Assembly (NCBI GenBank): GCA_900554495.1
Contig: USHR01000088.1
Location: forward strand, 1 to 7,690
Length of the DNA: 7,690 bases
Direction: 5' to 3'
Origin: an uncultured Collinsella sp.
GTDB taxonomy: Bacteria > Actinomycetota > Coriobacteriia > Coriobacteriales > Coriobacteriaceae
Part shown: one piece after another, positions 6,522 through 7,690 of the stretch
Layout: every line of letters begins with the position of its first letter
How positions within the stretch are numbered: position 1 is the stretch's first letter
Position numbers and translations under genes: made by a program
The notes under the pieces: generated by a model
Told to the model about the DNA's origin: nothing
Seen by the model: the letters and a program-made list of their open reading frames with translations, nothing else
The model's database searches: none

Positions 6522-6599
6522 GCCGTCGGAACAGAAGAAACCCCCGCGCTCCCCCTTGCTTCGCAAAGGTCGCGCGGGGGTTTCTTCTGTTCCGACGGC
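6522..6599. terminator. 28-bp perfect inverted repeat after prs, strong terminator
   Basis: Positions 6522-6549 pair perfectly with 6572-6599. The 22-nt interior can fold further (CTTGC with GCAAAG around TTC). The inner part has the shape of an intrinsic terminator: an AAACCCCCGCGC ascending arm, a GC-rich core and TTTCTTCTGTT on the descending arm. Because the pairing continues through the T-rich and A-rich parts, the element could end transcription in either direction. It begins 28 nt after the prs stop. Confidence 0.85.
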
Positions 6600-6705
6600 T
6601 CGCTCTGCCGCGGCCGCGCTTTTGTCTGGTGGGATTTCGCTGAAGCAAAGCCTCGCCTTCGGCGGGCGTGGTAGCCTTTGTCGTTGATTAAACTTTTTAT
6701 GTAAC

Positions 6706-6711
6706 GGAAGG
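6706..6711 (+). promoter_or_regulatory. pth ribosome-binding site
   Basis: GGAAGG ends 6 nt before the ATG at 6718. The rest of the 6600-6717 gap shows only a small GC hairpin (CGCC/GGCG at 6654-6664) and an AT-rich patch at 6684-6703, where a promoter could lie. No convincing -35/-10 pair was found there. Confidence 0.7.
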
Positions 6712-6717
6712 ACAAAT

Positions 6718-7347
6718 ATGGCAGCTGCACAGCCGCTTAAGATTCGCATGGTTGCAGGGCTTGGCAACCCTGGCGAGGAATATGCCGAGACCCGCCACAA
6801 CGCCGGCTTTAAGGCAATCGACGAGCTGGCCCGTCAGGCCGGCGTCACGTACTGGAAAAACCAAGCAGGCGCCGAGGTCGCGCTCATCAATATCAACGAT
6901 GCTGAGGAAGAGGGTGGCAAGCGCCAGATTGTGCTGGTCAAGCCGCAGTCGTACATGAATACCTCGGGCGGCCCCATCTCCAAGCTCTGTCGCGAGTACA
7001 AGATCAAGGCCGAGGAGCTGCTCGTCATCCACGACGAGCTCGATATTCCCGCCGGCGACGTGCGTGTTAAGGTGGGCGGAGGCCATGCCGGTCACAACGG
7101 CCTGCGCTCCATCATCGACAAGATGGGCAGCCGCGACTTTAGCCGTATCCGCACCGGCATCGGCAACCCTCCCGGCAAGATGGCCGTGGCAGACTACGTG
7201 CTCAAGCAGCTGCGCGCCCGCGAAGCCGAGGATTTCCAGGACACCTGCGCCCGCGCCGCAGATGCCGCCGGTCTGGCCATCGTCCACGGCGTAATCTACG
7301 CCCGCGATCACGTAAACGGCGCCGCTTCCGCCAACGGCAAGCACTAA
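6718..7347 (+). CDS. pth: Peptidyl-tRNA hydrolase
   Basis: This cytoplasmic enzyme cleaves the ester bond in peptidyl-tRNAs released from stalled ribosomes, recovering the tRNA. Its 209 residues compare with about 190-200 for bacterial Pth; the surplus is a short N-terminal lead and a small Ala/Gly/Asn-rich tail (HVNGAASANGKH). Seen: GLGNPG (14-19), catalytic His27 in ETRHNAGF, KPQSYMNTSG (75-84) with substrate-binding Asn81, HDELD (105-109) with Asp106, GGGHAGHNGLR (120-130) with Asn127, and RIRTGIGNPPG (144-154). All residues expected for catalysis are present. It starts 118 nt after the prs terminator and is closed by its own downstream terminator. Identification is secure. Confidence 0.98.
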   Translation: MAAAQPLKIRMVAGLGNPGEEYAETRHNAGFKAIDELARQAGVTYWKNQAGAEVALININDAEEEGGKRQIVLVKPQSYMNTSGGPISKLCREYKIKAEELLVIHDELDIPAGDVRVKVGGGHAGHNGLRSIIDKMGSRDFSRIRTGIGNPPGKMAVADYVLKQLRAREAEDFQDTCARAADAAGLAIVHGVIYARDHVNGAASANGKH

Positions 7348-7361
7348 AACCTACCATTTAG

Positions 7362-7531
7362 AGATGTTTATTTTGGCAGGTTTCATCTGCGGAAACGCCG
7401 CGGCGGCTGCGTCGCAATAAACCCTGTGCCGCTATACATATGCAACGCTCCAAAGGGGGCCGGCCTCACCGAAGCGCGAGGCCGGCCCCCTTTGCCGTTT
7501 TGCCTGATAAAACCTGCCAAAATAAACCTCT
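7362..7531. repeat. Long-range inverted repeat enclosing the pth terminator
   Basis: The arms at 7362-7387 and 7506-7531 are inverted copies matching at 24 of 26 positions, with an 18-bp perfect core (GTTTATTTTGGCAGGTTT at 7366-7383 and its complement at 7510-7527). They enclose 118 nt that contain a perfect 17-bp stem. The arms are AT-rich, unlike the flanks. The layout resembles a small non-autonomous element with terminal inverted repeats, or a two-tier folded RNA. I saw no target-site duplication and no coding capacity. Confidence 0.65.
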
Positions 7532-7564
7532 CCCCCTTTGGCAGGTCGAAGTGGATAAACCCTG
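7417..7564. repeat. Short repeated motifs in the post-pth gap
   Basis: ATAAACCCTG occurs at 7417-7426 and 7555-7564, a near copy ATAAAACCTG at 7507-7516 (GATAAAACCTG context), and TTTGGCAGGT occurs at 7372-7381 and 7537-7546. These partly coincide with the arms of the long inverted repeat, so the gap looks built from several copies of one or two short units. No function is evident. Confidence 0.5.
7451..7494. terminator. Strong GC-rich hairpin terminator after pth
   Basis: CAAAGGGGGCCGGCCTC (7451-7467) pairs perfectly with 7478-7494 around a 10-nt loop. The A-run in the left arm and T-run in the right arm are short, and a further TTTT follows at 7498-7501, so it could work in both directions. 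It lies about 100 nt after the pth stop. Confidence 0.7.
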
Positions 7565-7608
7565 CTCCCAACCGCCGAAGACACACGTAAGTGACATGTC
7601 CATGAGGG

Positions 7609-7614
7609 TATAAT
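7609..7614 (+). promoter_or_regulatory. Candidate promoter of the gene beyond the right edge
   Basis: TATAAT is a perfect -10 hexamer and follows the terminator region, where a new transcript would be expected. No -35 at 16-18 nt is clear; GTGACA at 7591-7596 is a good hexamer but only 12 nt away. A GGAGG at 7681-7685 could be the ribosome-binding site of a gene starting just outside the window. In related genomes mfd often follows pth, but nothing here proves that. Confidence 0.45.
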
Positions 7615-7618
7615 TTGC

Positions 7619-7653
7619 ACCGTATGTCTGCACAACGCCTGTGCGCGTACGGT
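7619..7653 (+). other. Hairpin at the start of the predicted downstream leader
   Basis: ACCGTA (7619-7624) pairs with TACGGT (7648-7653), and GCAC (7630-7633) with GTGC (7641-7644), separated by an internal loop. TTTA follows at 7654-7657. If transcription starts at the TATAAT promoter, this hairpin is almost the first thing in the RNA. It could stabilise the 5' end or attenuate transcription, or be accidental. Confidence 0.4.
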
Positions 7654-7690
7654 TTTATTCGGGCTACCGTCCATTTCCGTGGAGGCACGG

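Noticed and set aside
5636..6730. 364-residue minus-strand open frame opposite prs
   Set aside because: Antisense shadow of prs that runs through the terminator; low-complexity Val/Asp/Gly content and no domain.
6697..7344. 215-residue minus-strand open frame opposite pth
   Set aside because: Antisense shadow covering almost exactly the pth coding region; no motif and no ribosome-binding site.
7383..7688. 101-residue minus-strand open frame in the post-pth gap
   Set aside because: It crosses the terminator stem and both repeat arms and has no recognisable domain or ribosome-binding site, so it is probably not a gene.
7348..7690. Possible tRNA, CRISPR or phage attachment site in the post-pth gap
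   Set aside because: No cloverleaf with a TTCGA-type T-loop, no regularly spaced direct repeats and no integrase nearby; the repeats are inverted and irregular.

Overview
The window is GC-rich, gene-dense bacterial DNA with an ordinary housekeeping backbone. I infer an actinobacterium of the class Coriobacteriia, most likely Collinsella or a close relative. The grounds are base composition, a glmU-prs-pth gene order, a fused two-domain ECF ATPase and the style of the proteins. No rRNA or other species marker is present, so this is inference only.

Layout: (1) Positions 1-305 hold the last 100 codons of an exonuclease III family DNA-repair nuclease on the + strand. (2) Positions 306-453 are a convergent intergenic gap with a bulged G/C hairpin and a near-complete 63-bp palindrome. 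(3) Positions 454-3708, minus strand, hold a compact three-gene operon for an energy-coupling factor (ECF) vitamin transporter in transcription order EcfT, fused EcfA-EcfA', S component. The genes overlap by 1 nt or are separated by 4 nt. The S component resembles the CbrT-like family (predicted cobalamin or other cofactor), but its substrate cannot be read from the sequence. (4) Positions 3709-3901 are a divergent promoter region. (5) glmU, prs and pth follow on the + strand, separated by strong hairpin terminators and probably separately transcribed. (6) Positions 7348-7690 hold no recognisable gene. They contain a strong terminator nested inside a long imperfect inverted repeat, a set of short repeated motifs, a perfect TATAAT hexamer followed at once by a hairpin, and a GGAGG near the right edge. 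These probably lead into a gene beyond the window.

How the genes relate: the ECF proteins would form one membrane complex that uses ATP to import a scarce cofactor. GlmU makes UDP-GlcNAc for peptidoglycan, Prs makes PRPP for nucleotides, histidine and NAD, and Pth recycles stalled peptidyl-tRNA. I found no defence system, mobile element with a transposase, CRISPR array or RNA gene. The features most worth a second look are non-coding (three palindromic or inverted-repeat structures) and the unusual A-run-containing linker between the two ATPase domains. I did not find convincing evidence of a previously undescribed system.
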